The position numbers and the translations under genes are program-made. A DNA stretch of 64,000 nt from an uncultured Chitinophagaceae bacterium (GTDB lineage: Bacteria; Bacteroidota; Bacteroidia; Chitinophagales; Chitinophagaceae): positions 62,001 through 126,000 of the forward strand of contig CALESY010000048.1 of NCBI GenBank assembly GCA_937919945.1, given 5' to 3'. Of the stretch, positions 16,637 to 25,780 are shown one piece after another (within the stretch, counting starts at the first letter, position 1; every line of letters begins with the position of its first letter). The notes beneath the pieces are model-generated. The model was not told the origin of the DNA and made no database searches. It saw only the letters and a program-made list of their open reading frames with translations.

Positions 16637-19600
16637 ATGAGAATAGCATTATCCGCATTGTTTGGTTTGATGTTTGCGACTACTTTGTTCGCACAACAAG
16701 GAGAATACAGAAGCAGTAACAATCCGCTTTATTGGAAGAATCGCAAACCGGATGCTGCATATTGGCAGCAGGATGTGCATTATAAGATAAACGCAAAAAT
16801 TGATGAGGAAACCAATATCATAAGTGCCGATGAAACATTAGATTATTGGAACAACTCGCCAGATACCTTGTATTATGTGTATTTCCACTTATGGCAGAAT
16901 GCTTTTGTCAAGGGCTCTTATCTGCATTCGCTCGAAAAAGCAGTAAATGCAAAAGTGAGAATGGGTAGGTATGAAAGAAAAGGATTGGGAACAGCTTTGG
17001 AGAACCTGAAAGCAGATGGTAAAGAGGTAGAAACAGAACTGGATAATACCATCCTGAAAGTGTACCTCCCCAAACCACTATATCCCAACAGCAAGGTTAC
17101 ATTCTCTATGAAGTTTAAAACATACTTTGATAATGGTGCTACACGCCGCCGTATGAAGATGTACGATGCCTGGGGATTTAAACATTATAATGGGGTACAA
17201 TGGTTTCCTAAAATATGTGTGTACGATCGTAAGTTTGGTTGGGATACATATCAGCATTTGAATAAAGAATTTTATGCAGACTTCGGTTCTTATGATGTAT
17301 CGCTCGACTTTGCATCTAATTATATTGTTGAAGCAACAGGTGTTTTACAAAACAGAAAAGATGTATTACCTGATGAGCTAAGAGAAAAAATTGACCTGAA
17401 AAACTTTGCTAAAAAACCATGGAATGAAAAACCAATTGAGATAATCCCGTACAAAAAAGGAGAACGAAAAATATGGCGTTACCTAGCCAACAACGTACAC
17501 GACTTTGCATTTACAGCAGACCCCAGTTATCGTATTGGTACTACTACATGGAATGGCATTGAGTGTGTAGCGATAGCACAAGAACCACATGCAAGTGGCT
17601 GGCAAAACGGTGCTGAATATGTAGCCAAAATCATCATGACATTTTCGGAAGATATAGGTATGTATCAATACCCTAAAATGGTAGCAGCAGATGCGGCTGA
17701 TGGTATGGAATATCCGATGTTGACGCTGGATGGTGGCAGCGATCCGGGTTATCGTGGCTTACTGACACACGAAATAGCTCACAATTGGTTTTACGGGCAA
17801 GTAGGCAACAACGAAACATACCGCGCTGCACTTGATGAGGGGTTTACGCAATTTCTTACTGCATGGGGGCTACGCCGTATTGATGGGGACACACTGGTAG
17901 AAAGAAAGCCCCGTAATTGGTATCGTCGCATGTTTCATGAGCCGGAAATAGTTGTTGACAGGCGCGTGTATAATGCTTATTTATATGATGCATTGAACAA
18001 AGATGAACTGCCATTAAATACACATTCTAATGACTTTAACAATGCCGTAGGACATGAGGGGGGCTATAGAGGCGTGTATTATAAAACGGCAACCATGCTT
18101 TACAACTTACAATACACATTGGGCGACTCATTATTCTTAGCAGCGTTACAAAATTATTTTCATCAGTGGCGTTTCGCACATCCATACTTTGAAGATTTCC
18201 GTAACTCTATTATACAGTTCACAAAAGTTGACCTCAATTGGTTTTTTGACCAGTGGCTTGAAACGACTAAAGCAATTGACTATAGTGTAGAGGGTATACG
18301 CAAAAAAGATAACGATACATTCGCCATTACTTTCCGCCGCAGGGGGCAAATGCAAATGCCGCTTGACTTTACAGTAACATCGCGTGGCGGTGCTAAGCGT
18401 AGCTTTCATATACCTAATACGTGGTTTGTAAAAGAAACAGGCGCTACGGTGTTGCCCAAGTGGTATGGATGGGGTAAGCTGAATAGTGAATACACGGCAT
18501 ATATAGAAGTGCCAAGTGGTATACGCAACGTACAGATAGATACTACACATAGGCTGGCAGATGTGTATGTGTTGGATAACTATAAATCTCGTCACATGCC
18601 ATTATCACCTAAAGCCATTGCTGTAAAATTGGATGGTGGTGTATCTGCACCTTGGGATAGAAGACATAAGCGGATGTATATCCGCCCGGATTTGTGGTAT
18701 AATCCTGTAGACGGCATAAAAGCTGGTGTACATTTTGAAGGCGATTACCTGTACACCATGCATAAAGTAGATGCTTCGATATGGTTTAATACACACGTGT
18801 TGCAGCACTATGATTATCAGGCTTTTCAAAGCGAAGGATGGTATGACAGGTATGTACCTGTCAACTATACATTCAACCACATATCGCCCATCACACGTTG
18901 GATGCCAAAGCTACAATCGCAAATCAATAGCCGTTACCTCGATGGTTTGTGGTATCATAGAGCAGGTGGCAACTGGTTGGTAAATGGTAATAATACATTA
19001 TCGTTGTATGGGCAGACCATGTGGCGCGCTTTGAGCTACGATAGGGATTACCTGATATACAAAAACGAGTGGAGCAGCGGACGTGGTTTACCCAATTCAT
19101 CGCTTAATGCATCTTGGGCACATAGCTACGTATACAAGCGTGGCAGCGCTAACTACAAGCTACACGTACGCGCACCATTTCTGACTGGGAATAACGCGAA
19201 TGCTTTTGACTACACATATGCGCAACTGGAAGCTGTGAATCAAAACAAGCTCGGCAAATTAGAAATACGCACGCGATTGTTTGGAAGATATGGTACAGGC
19301 AACAACATACCGTATGAAAGTGCATTATGGTTGTCAGGTGCTAATCCAGAAGAGTTGATGGATAATAAATACACACGTACGCTTGGTTTTGTGCCTGATG
19401 GTTGGAGTGACGTAACAGGCAATGAAACCAATCACTTCCAGATGGGTGGGGGGCTGAACTTGCGTGGCTACGCAGGCTACTTTATTGCAGATGAGCGCAA
19501 TGGCAATGTACTCATAGGCTATAAAGGCCGTAGCGGTGCATCTGTAAGTGCAGAGGTAGATTTTGATGAGTATATCAAATTCAAGCCGAAGTATGTAAGA

Positions 19601-19888
19601 GATTATCTGCATCTTGATGCGTATCTGTTTACAGATGCAGGTGCCATAGAATTGAGCAGTGCTTCGCTGGCGCAATATTGGATAACTGCACCCACAACAA
19701 TGTGGAGCGATATACGTGTAGATGCTGGTGTAGGCTTTGCATTGACGATTAAGAAGTGGGGATGGTTTGACAAAGCCAAGCCACTGACACTACGCTTTGA
19801 TATGCCAATCTTCCTGAATCGGCCGCCTGCAGCTAATCCTGAATACGTGGCTTTCAGGTATCAGGTTGGTATAAACAGGACGTTTTAA
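16637..19888 (+). CDS. M1 metallopeptidase fused to an Omp85-like outer-membrane barrel
   Basis: A 1083-aa protein with a Sec signal peptide (MRIALSALFGLMFATTLFAQ). Residues about 25-640 are an M1 (gluzincin) aminopeptidase: GMEYP at 356-360, HEIAH at 378-382 and the third zinc ligand E401, giving HEXXH-X18-E. Residues about 655-1083 are rich in alternating aromatic beta strands, contain GGGLNLRGY (LRGY at 942-945, like the loop-6 VRGF/Y motif of Omp85 barrels) and end DAGVGFALTI... with terminal phenylalanine. This suggests a peptidase carried by its own outer-membrane barrel. Which side the peptidase faces is not determined. Confidence 0.8.
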   Translation: MRIALSALFGLMFATTLFAQQGEYRSSNNPLYWKNRKPDAAYWQQDVHYKINAKIDEETNIISADETLDYWNNSPDTLYYVYFHLWQNAFVKGSYLHSLEKAVNAKVRMGRYERKGLGTALENLKADGKEVETELDNTILKVYLPKPLYPNSKVTFSMKFKTYFDNGATRRRMKMYDAWGFKHYNGVQWFPKICVYDRKFGWDTYQHLNKEFYADFGSYDVSLDFASNYIVEATGVLQNRKDVLPDELREKIDLKNFAKKPWNEKPIEIIPYKKGERKIWRYLANNVHDFAFTADPSYRIGTTTWNGIECVAIAQEPHASGWQNGAEYVAKIIMTFSEDIGMYQYPKMVAADAADGMEYPMLTLDGGSDPGYRGLLTHEIAHNWFYGQVGNNETYRAALDEGFTQFLTAWGLRRIDGDTLVERKPRNWYRRMFHEPEIVVDRRVYNAYLYDALNKDELPLNTHSNDFNNAVGHEGGYRGVYYKTATMLYNLQYTLGDSLFLAALQNYFHQWRFAHPYFEDFRNSIIQFTKVDLNWFFDQWLETTKAIDYSVEGIRKKDNDTFAITFRRRGQMQMPLDFTVTSRGGAKRSFHIPNTWFVKETGATVLPKWYGWGKLNSEYTAYIEVPSGIRNVQIDTTHRLADVYVLDNYKSRHMPLSPKAIAVKLDGGVSAPWDRRHKRMYIRPDLWYNPVDGIKAGVHFEGDYLYTMHKVDASIWFNTHVLQHYDYQAFQSEGWYDRYVPVNYTFNHISPITRWMPKLQSQINSRYLDGLWYHRAGGNWLVNGNNTLSLYGQTMWRALSYDRDYLIYKNEWSSGRGLPNSSLNASWAHSYVYKRGSANYKLHVRAPFLTGNNANAFDYTYAQLEAVNQNKLGKLEIRTRLFGRYGTGNNIPYESALWLSGANPEELMDNKYTRTLGFVPDGWSDVTGNETNHFQMGGGLNLRGYAGYFIADERNGNVLIGYKGRSGASVSAEVDFDEYIKFKPKYVRDYLHLDAYLFTDAGAIELSSASLAQYWITAPTTMWSDIRVDAGVGFALTIKKWGWFDKAKPLTLRFDMPIFLNRPPAANPEYVAFRYQVGINRTF

Positions 19889-19898
19889 GTGATTGGTC

Positions 19899-19937
19899 AC
19901 TATAATAAAGCCGCTCATTGAGCGGCTTTATTATAGT
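19899..19937 (+). terminator. intrinsic terminator after the M1 gene
   Basis: A perfect 19-bp inverted repeat with A-rich left and T-rich right arms. The core CCGCTCATTGAGCGG is identical to that of the terminator at 11486-11520. Could also stop the minus-strand small ORF that ends at 19953. Confidence 0.88.
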
Positions 19938-19952
19938 ATTACAGTGCAAATA

Positions 19953-20150
19953 TTAATACTTCACTATCTGCTGTGTAAAGCTGGTAGTAGTTGTTTTGAA
20001 TATAAGTGTGTAGATGCCCGTTAACAGTGAACGCATATCGAGTGTCAGATTGTCTTGTGGCTCCATGTGTGTTTCGTAGCACACGCGTCCGTTCATATCA
20101 ACCACCATTAGTGAGCATACTTCTTGTTCTTTGTTTTTGATGTTTATCAT
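19953..20150 (-). CDS. small orphan T9SS sorting-domain-like protein
   Basis: The 65-aa product (MINIKNKEQEVCS... to QQIVKY) looks like the second half of a type A T9SS C-terminal sorting domain: MVVDMNGRVCYE, LDMRSLLTGIY and a final FTQQIVKY fit the usual G-x-V, dls-l-GiY and k-v-k pattern. It has no signal peptide, no YPNP motif and no passenger. An in-frame stop lies 33 nt upstream of the ATG, and the DNA above it is not coding-like. It may be a remnant of a decayed cargo gene or a tiny real protein. Start preceded by AAAAAAG. Confidence 0.45.
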   Translation of the reverse strand: MINIKNKEQEVCSLMVVDMNGRVCYETHMEPQDNLTLDMRSLLTGIYTLIFKTTTTSFTQQIVKY

Positions 20151-20295
20151 CTTTTTTCTACAGGTTAGCTTTTTAAAAAAAAGTTACAATTTCTATTGTT
20201 GAAACATAATAACACCTCACAACCTGTTAAGGTTGTTTGTTGTTGTTTGACATCGTTGCAATGTTGATTGAAGCCTCAGCAACAGTTCATTTTCA
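20151..20295. other. non-coding stretch between small ORF and purF terminator
   Basis: AT-rich and without a convincing ORF. A short dyad CAACCT-GTTA-AGGTTG lies at 20220-20235, followed on the plus strand by a TTTGTTGTTGTTT run, which could be a weak terminator. TATGTTTC on the minus strand is one base off a -7 element and might serve the 65-aa ORF. Confidence 0.35.
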
Positions 20296-20332
20296 CAAAA
20301 AATAAGGTGCCTTATTTTTCAATTAAGGCACC
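20296..20332 (-). terminator. intrinsic terminator of purF (minus strand)
   Basis: Read on the minus strand: stem GGTGCCTTA, 9-nt loop, TAAGGCACC, then TTATTTTTT. It begins about 80 nt after the purF stop. Confidence 0.8.
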
Positions 20333-20414
20333 GAAACTATGTAATAATATAATTTCTGCAAATTAATTTTTACTGAACATGGAATAACTGCTTGTCAATC
20401 AGGAATAAAGGAGT

Positions 20415-22256
20415 TTAATACCCTCTTCCCTCTTTTCGCTCCATGTAGTTCATAAAGGCTTTATTAGCTACTTTGTTACCACCTGGTGTTGGGTAGTTGC
20501 CAGTAAAATACCAATCTCCATGGTTGTTTGGACAAGCATCATACAGCCCTTCTATTGATTGGTAAATAATATCAACTTCTGCTGAAACATCATCCGGTCG
20601 AAGCATCTTCGCAATTTGTGCACTTACTTCATCAGCTGTGAAGCTATCGTATATTGCCTTCACAAAGTTCTGTTCTTTCAGCGTTCCTGCTTCGTCAGCA
20701 GCTTTACATTTATTATATGTTTCATCAAGCAATGCCGCTTTCCCATTTTGTTTCAACAACTCTACTGCAGCCTGAAAAGCAATGAAATCGCCCATACGGC
20801 TCATGTCTATACCATAACAGTCGGGGTAGCGTATTTGCGGTGCGGATGATACGATGATGATACGCTTAGGTCCCAGCCTGTCAAGCATTTTGATGATGCT
20901 TTCACGTAGGGTAGTACCGCGAACGATGGAGTCATCAATCACGACTAATGTGTCTACACCGCGCTCTACGGTACCATAAGTAATATCATACACGTGTTGC
21001 ACCATCTCATTCCGGCTTGCATCTTCAGTAATAAAGGTGCGCATCTTCACATCCTTAATAGCAATCTTCTCAATACGTACACGGCGGCTTATCATTTCTT
21101 CAATCTCTTCATTGTTGAGTTTGCCGGATGTAATGCGCTCTATCTTTATCTTATTGAGGAACTGTTCCAGACCTTTTATTAAACCATAAAAAGCAGTTTC
21201 TGCAGTGTTGGGAATAAAAGAAACAATCGTGTTTTTTAGTTTGTAATCAACAGCCTGCAATACTTTTTCTGCCAAATTACGCCCAAGTTGCTTGCGCTCT
21301 TTGTAAATATCTTTATCGCTACCGCGGCTGAAGTAAATACGCTCGAAGCTGCATGCCTTGAGTTCTTTTTCGGGCAGTATACGTGGGTTACTGAATTCAC
21401 CGTTTGCTTTTACTATTACTGCATGTCCTGGTTTCAATTCCTGTACCTCATCAGGTTGGGTATTGAATGCAGTCATGATAGCAGGACGTTCTGATGCAAC
21501 CACTACTATCTCATCATTTTTATAGAAATAAGCGGGACGTATGCCATTTGCATCGCGAAGCACAAAGCTATCACCATTACCAACCAGACCGCTGCAAACA
21601 AAGCCTCCGTCGAAATGAGCAGCCGCTTGTTTCAGTACGCCTTCCAGGTTCAGGTTCTGCGGGTCGGTATCATCTGCCATGCATAGGTAGTAATGCATGG
21701 TTTCTATCATCGCTCCCAAATCACTCTCGCGTATGGTGCTGTTAGGATGCGCATCCAGCATATCAAACAACTCGTCCGTGTTCACAAGGTTGAAGTTGCC
21801 CGCCATAGCAAGATTGCGGGTTGGGTTAATATCAGGTTTATGGAATGGATGGCAGAATTCTACATTGTTTTTACCCTGTGTGCCATAGCGCAAATGCCCG
21901 AGCAATACTTCACCCATAAAGCGTAAGTATCCTTTCAGTAAGCCGGGGTATTGACGTATTTCCGGGTACATTTTCTCTAGCTCCGCAACTTCCTGCTGCA
22001 CATTTTGGAATATCTGTGAAATGGCCTGTCCGCCACTGATGCGCAGACGGTGCATGAACTGATGCCCGGGTTCCGTATTCAGCTTTACAGTAGCTATACC
22101 TGCACCGTCCTGTCCACGGTTGTGTTGCTTTTCCATCAGCAAGTATAGTTTGTTGAGGCCGTAAAATGCTGTACCGTATTTGCGGTGGTAGTATGCCAGT
22201 GGCTTCAGCAGGCGAATATAAGCCAATCCACATTCGTGGCGTATCGCGTCAGACAT
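20415..22256 (-). CDS. purF: amidophosphoribosyltransferase
   Basis: PurF makes phosphoribosylamine from PRPP and glutamine, the first committed step of purine synthesis. The 613-aa product has a class II glutamine amidotransferase domain whose catalytic cysteine would be C9 after removal of a short propeptide (MSDAIRHE before CGLAY). The PRPP-binding loop VVIDDSIVRGTT lies in the phosphoribosyltransferase domain. It is about 100 residues longer than enteric PurF, as is usual for the long Bacteroidota form. The -7 element ends 7 nt before the ATG. Confidence 0.9.
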   Translation of the reverse strand: MSDAIRHECGLAYIRLLKPLAYYHRKYGTAFYGLNKLYLLMEKQHNRGQDGAGIATVKLNTEPGHQFMHRLRISGGQAISQIFQNVQQEVAELEKMYPEIRQYPGLLKGYLRFMGEVLLGHLRYGTQGKNNVEFCHPFHKPDINPTRNLAMAGNFNLVNTDELFDMLDAHPNSTIRESDLGAMIETMHYYLCMADDTDPQNLNLEGVLKQAAAHFDGGFVCSGLVGNGDSFVLRDANGIRPAYFYKNDEIVVVASERPAIMTAFNTQPDEVQELKPGHAVIVKANGEFSNPRILPEKELKACSFERIYFSRGSDKDIYKERKQLGRNLAEKVLQAVDYKLKNTIVSFIPNTAETAFYGLIKGLEQFLNKIKIERITSGKLNNEEIEEMISRRVRIEKIAIKDVKMRTFITEDASRNEMVQHVYDITYGTVERGVDTLVVIDDSIVRGTTLRESIIKMLDRLGPKRIIIVSSAPQIRYPDCYGIDMSRMGDFIAFQAAVELLKQNGKAALLDETYNKCKAADEAGTLKEQNFVKAIYDSFTADEVSAQIAKMLRPDDVSAEVDIIYQSIEGLYDACPNNHGDWYFTGNYPTPGGNKVANKAFMNYMERKEGRGY

Positions 22257-22263
22257 GAGGCGG

Positions 22264-22271
22264 CAAAGATA
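22264..22271 (-). promoter_or_regulatory. -7 element of purF (TATCTTTG, minus strand)
   Basis: TATCTTTG on the minus strand begins next to the LysE stop codon (22272-22274) and ends 7 nt before the purF ATG. Transcription would begin at the ATG, so purF mRNA is predicted to be leaderless. Purine control by an upstream leader or riboswitch is therefore unlikely from this promoter. Confidence 0.7.
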
Positions 22272-22979
22272 CTAAGCTTTGCCGAAGTTTTTATTATATA
22301 CAGATTGAAAATGCTGATATGCAGCAGGGTGCTTAATTTCAGGCTGTTTGAAGTGGATATTGAGGGCAGTACTCAATAATAGGGCTACACCAATAGATAA
22401 TATACATCCTGCCGATATTTTTTGCAGGTACATTACCCTTCTCAATGTCAGCTTTCTACGGATGGCATCTGCCAGAAAAACTTTGCATATATCTACCGAT
22501 AATATCAGCCCGAGACAGGTGCCGAACAATACAATCCTGTACAGGCTGGTTGTATTGGCAGTAGCTGTTACCGCACCCAACCATATAATTATGACGCCAG
22601 GATTGATAGTATTGATAAGAAAACCACTGCTGAATATACGGAAGTAATGCCCGCCGCTGATGGTGACTGTTTTAGCATTGGGGCGGATTGGTTTATACTT
22701 CCTGATAAGCCCTACAAACCCAGCAGCTATAAGTATGATTGCACCACCGTAAGCGATGTATTTTTCGTATTCGTGAAGCAACTCTAACCACTCGGCGGCC
22801 ACATTTGCTACAGTTACGTACACTATATCGCTCAGGGATACCCCTGCTATGAAAGCTATACCTGCCCGATAGCTATGATTGAGGCTATAGCGTAATACCG
22901 CAAACAGCGTAGGGCCTACGGATATTGCCATGAACAGCCCGAGTAATAATCCTTTAATAATTGCATCGAGTAAATGCAT
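22272..22979 (-). CDS. LysE/RhtB-type amino-acid exporter
   Basis: A 235-aa inner-membrane protein with about six hydrophobic segments and the LysE-family opening GLLLGLFMAISVGPTLFAVLRYSL, followed by AGVSLSDIVYV and FLINTINPGVIIIWLGA, which hold the usual Gly-Pro and Asn-Pro turns. LysE-type carriers export amino acids or small solutes; the substrate is not readable here. It sits between tsaE and purF on the same strand, 81 nt after the tsaE stop. Confidence 0.82.
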   Translation of the reverse strand: MHLLDAIIKGLLLGLFMAISVGPTLFAVLRYSLNHSYRAGIAFIAGVSLSDIVYVTVANVAAEWLELLHEYEKYIAYGGAIILIAAGFVGLIRKYKPIRPNAKTVTISGGHYFRIFSSGFLINTINPGVIIIWLGAVTATANTTSLYRIVLFGTCLGLILSVDICKVFLADAIRRKLTLRRVMYLQKISAGCILSIGVALLLSTALNIHFKQPEIKHPAAYQHFQSVYNKNFGKA

Positions 22980-23060
22980 GGTGTAAGATAAAAAACTTAG
23001 GCGGAATGCCTACGGATAAGAGTCATAACATGGTTATAAAATTTGTATACGAGAATATTG

Positions 23061-23507
23061 TCATTTCACCCATACAGTAATATTGCGGTTGGTGGCATCT
23101 GTTTCTTCTATGCTTATCCATATATGAGGGTGTGGTAGCAGTTCAGGAGCTTTTTCAGGCCATTCTATTAAGGAATAATTATTTTTTTGCAACACACAAT
23201 CTTCCATGCCTGCATTAATGGCCTCATCGGTATCGCGCAATCTGTACCAGTCCATATGATATATAGTGCGGTCTTTTTTCTCTTGCAGAAAATGGTATTC
23301 ATTTATAAGTGCGAAAGTAGGGCTGCTTACAGCATCTTTTACACCCAATACATTGCACAGTGCATGTATGAAAGTGGTTTTACCCGCTCCCATTTCGCCA
23401 CTAAACGCCCATACGTTGTACTGATGTGCAGATTGCCATAACTGATGTGCGGCATTTTCTATTGTGGCTAAAGAATAGGAAATTTGTAATAAAGGAACCG
23501 ATGCCAT
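23061..23507 (-). CDS. tsaE: tRNA threonylcarbamoyladenosine biosynthesis ATPase
   Basis: TsaE is the ATPase that works with TsaB and TsaD in making t6A37 on ANN-decoding tRNAs. The 148-aa protein has the P-loop GEMGAGKTTF (about 37-46), SSPTFALINEY and YHMDWYRL, the family's standard blocks, and IEWPEKAPELLP near the end. The start is ATG 23507, not the longer frame from 23606, because a -7 element lies at 23516-23523, 8 nt upstream. The longer frame would also run into the divergent copA coding region. Confidence 0.93.
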   Translation of the reverse strand: MASVPLLQISYSLATIENAAHQLWQSAHQYNVWAFSGEMGAGKTTFIHALCNVLGVKDAVSSPTFALINEYHFLQEKKDRTIYHMDWYRLRDTDEAINAGMEDCVLQKNNYSLIEWPEKAPELLPHPHIWISIEETDATNRNITVWVK

Positions 23508-23515
23508 AGTATGTA

Positions 23516-23523
23516 CAAAGATA
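23516..23523 (-). promoter_or_regulatory. -7 element of tsaE (TATCTTTG, minus strand)
   Basis: TATCTTTG on the minus strand, 8 nt before the tsaE ATG, again predicting a nearly leaderless mRNA. It sits in the 44-bp gap to the divergent copA start. Confidence 0.65.
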
Positions 23524-23551
23524 CTGTCAAACATCGGTTTGAATAAATGAG

Positions 23552-25684
23552 ATGCAAAAAACACATGCGACGGTAGTAGAAGGAATGACATGCGGTAATT
23601 GCGCACTGACTATTTCCAAATTATTGGAAAAGAAGGGAGCTACCAATATTGCTGCTAACGCTGCATCAGGCGAGGTAAGCTTCAACCTGCCGGATGCAAC
23701 TGATGTGGACGTTATATATGATACCATAGATAGCATGGGTTATAAAGTAGTGCGGGGCGATGTGGCAGATGGAGTAGCAAACACCAGCGAACATACGGAT
23801 ACTACAACCACGTACCTTTTTATATGCGCAGTATTTACCCTACCATTATTGCTGCATATGTTTCTTAGCTGGCACTGGCTGCACAATCCGTGGGTGCAGT
23901 TAGTACTATCTACGCCTGTATACGCCATTGGTTTGTGGGTGTTTGGCAGGAGTGCTATACGCTCCTTGAAACATAGATTGCCTAATATGGATGTATTGAT
24001 AATATTAGGTGCATCGGCTGCATATATCTATTCTTTAATTGGTTTGCTGGTATATACACAAGCAGCACACGATTATTTGTTTTTTGAAACAACGGCATCC
24101 ATCATCACATTAGTGATGGTAGGCAACTGGCTCGAACATCGTACTGTAAAATCTACCACAGTAGCCATAGACGCATTGGTGAAGCTGCAACCCCAACATG
24201 CACGTATTGTAATGACAGACAGTATGGGTAAGGAAACTATACTGGATGTGGAAAGCAGGTATGTGAAAGAGGGTGATGTAGTGTTAGTCAATCATGGGGA
24301 CAGTATACCTGTTGACGGTGAAATAGTATATGGCGATGCACAGGTAGATGAACACATGATTACAGGCGAAAGTGTACCTGTACACAAGCGCTTAGGCGAT
24401 GCGGTAGTAGGCGGTACGTTGGTTGCCGATGGCAACATTAAGTTAAGGGCTACAACGGTAGGTAATACATCTGTATTATCCAACATCATACGCATGGTGC
24501 GAGAGGCACAGGGAGTGAAGCCGCCATTGCAGAAGCTGGCAGATAAAATCAGTGCCATATTTGTGCCTGTTGTGGCAGGTGTAGCATTGGTAACAATACT
24601 GGTCAACTACTTTGTGCTGGAACATAGTTTTGCTGAGGCTATGATGCGTGCAATAGCTGTTATGGTTATTTCATGCCCGTGTGCCATGGGGTTGGCAACG
24701 CCTGCTGCAGTTGCGGTAGGCTTAGGCCGTGCGGCACGTAATGGGATGCTAATAAAAGGTGGCGATACGCTGGAGCGTATGAAAACTATCAAACAGATTG
24801 TGTTTGATAAAACAGGTACGCTTACTACGGGCAAGTTACAAATAGACGAGTATGTGTATGATGAGAATGTATTGGATGAAGATGGATTCAAAGCAATTGT
24901 GGCATCTATTGAAAATTACTCTTCTCACCCTATAGCTAAGTCTGTAAGCAGCCAATGGAAAGGTGTTGGTAAGGTAGATTTTGCAGATGTAAAAGAAGTG
25001 AAAGGCAAGGGTATGGAAGCTACAGATGCTATAGGTAACATATGGCAATTAGGTTCTGAAAGATGGCTGCATCATGCAACAACAAATAGCGGGTATGATT
25101 TATATCTATATAAAAACAAACAGTACGTTGGTGCATTGAACATAACAGATACATTGCGTACTGATGCGGTTGCTACAATAGCAGAGTTGAATGAAATGGG
25201 TTTCAAAACTATTTTGCTGAGTGGTGATAAAAAAGATAAGTGTCAACGTATAGCTGCTCAATTAGGTATTACAGAAGTGTATGCAGAGCACAACCCCGAA
25301 ATGAAAAATGCGAAACTGGATGAACTTTTAAAGATTGCACCGACAGCAATGGTGGGCGATGGTATTAATGATGCGCCGGCATTGGCAAAAGCAACAGTAG
25401 GTATATCTCTAAGCGAATCTACACAGATTGCCATTCAATCGGCCAATGTAATTCTGTCAAACAACCAACTGGCAACACTCACTAAAGCTATCCGCTTGGG
25501 TATTTATACATCACAAACTATCAAGCAAAATCTGTTTTGGGCATTTCTATATAACATAATTGCAATACCTGTTGCCGCGGCAGGTATGTTAAAGCCTACA
25601 TATGGAGCGGGCATTATGGCGTTGAGTGATGTGGTACTAATAATTAATTCACTTCGTCTCGGTGTTAGGAAGATTAGCCGTTAG
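23552..25684 (+). CDS. copA: copper-exporting P1B-type ATPase
   Basis: An inner-membrane pump that exports Cu+ (or a related soft metal) at the cost of ATP. The 710-aa protein has one N-terminal heavy-metal domain with GMTCGNC (residues 11-17), eight predicted membrane helices, the TGES phosphatase motif, the membrane metal site CPC (CPCAMGLATP), the phosphorylated DKTGTLTTG and the hinge GDGINDAPAL. CPC plus the GMTCxxC domain supports copper/silver over zinc. Upstream, TCGGTTTG differs by one base from a -7 element. No metal-responsive regulator is beside it. Confidence 0.92.
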   Translation: MQKTHATVVEGMTCGNCALTISKLLEKKGATNIAANAASGEVSFNLPDATDVDVIYDTIDSMGYKVVRGDVADGVANTSEHTDTTTTYLFICAVFTLPLLLHMFLSWHWLHNPWVQLVLSTPVYAIGLWVFGRSAIRSLKHRLPNMDVLIILGASAAYIYSLIGLLVYTQAAHDYLFFETTASIITLVMVGNWLEHRTVKSTTVAIDALVKLQPQHARIVMTDSMGKETILDVESRYVKEGDVVLVNHGDSIPVDGEIVYGDAQVDEHMITGESVPVHKRLGDAVVGGTLVADGNIKLRATTVGNTSVLSNIIRMVREAQGVKPPLQKLADKISAIFVPVVAGVALVTILVNYFVLEHSFAEAMMRAIAVMVISCPCAMGLATPAAVAVGLGRAARNGMLIKGGDTLERMKTIKQIVFDKTGTLTTGKLQIDEYVYDENVLDEDGFKAIVASIENYSSHPIAKSVSSQWKGVGKVDFADVKEVKGKGMEATDAIGNIWQLGSERWLHHATTNSGYDLYLYKNKQYVGALNITDTLRTDAVATIAELNEMGFKTILLSGDKKDKCQRIAAQLGITEVYAEHNPEMKNAKLDELLKIAPTAMVGDGINDAPALAKATVGISLSESTQIAIQSANVILSNNQLATLTKAIRLGIYTSQTIKQNLFWAFLYNIIAIPVAAAGMLKPTYGAGIMALSDVVLIINSLRLGVRKISR

Positions 25685-25780
25685 TTAAAAGTGTCATGAA
25701 AAAAGACACAAGCGTTACAAAATCAGGCACTTGTTTTGTTAATTTACATAATTATAACCGCCCCTGCTTAAATATTAGTT

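Noticed and set aside
23524..23551. Promoter TCGGTTTG for copA
   Set aside because: One base off at a key position (TC for TA), and there is no -33 box; noted only as a near match.
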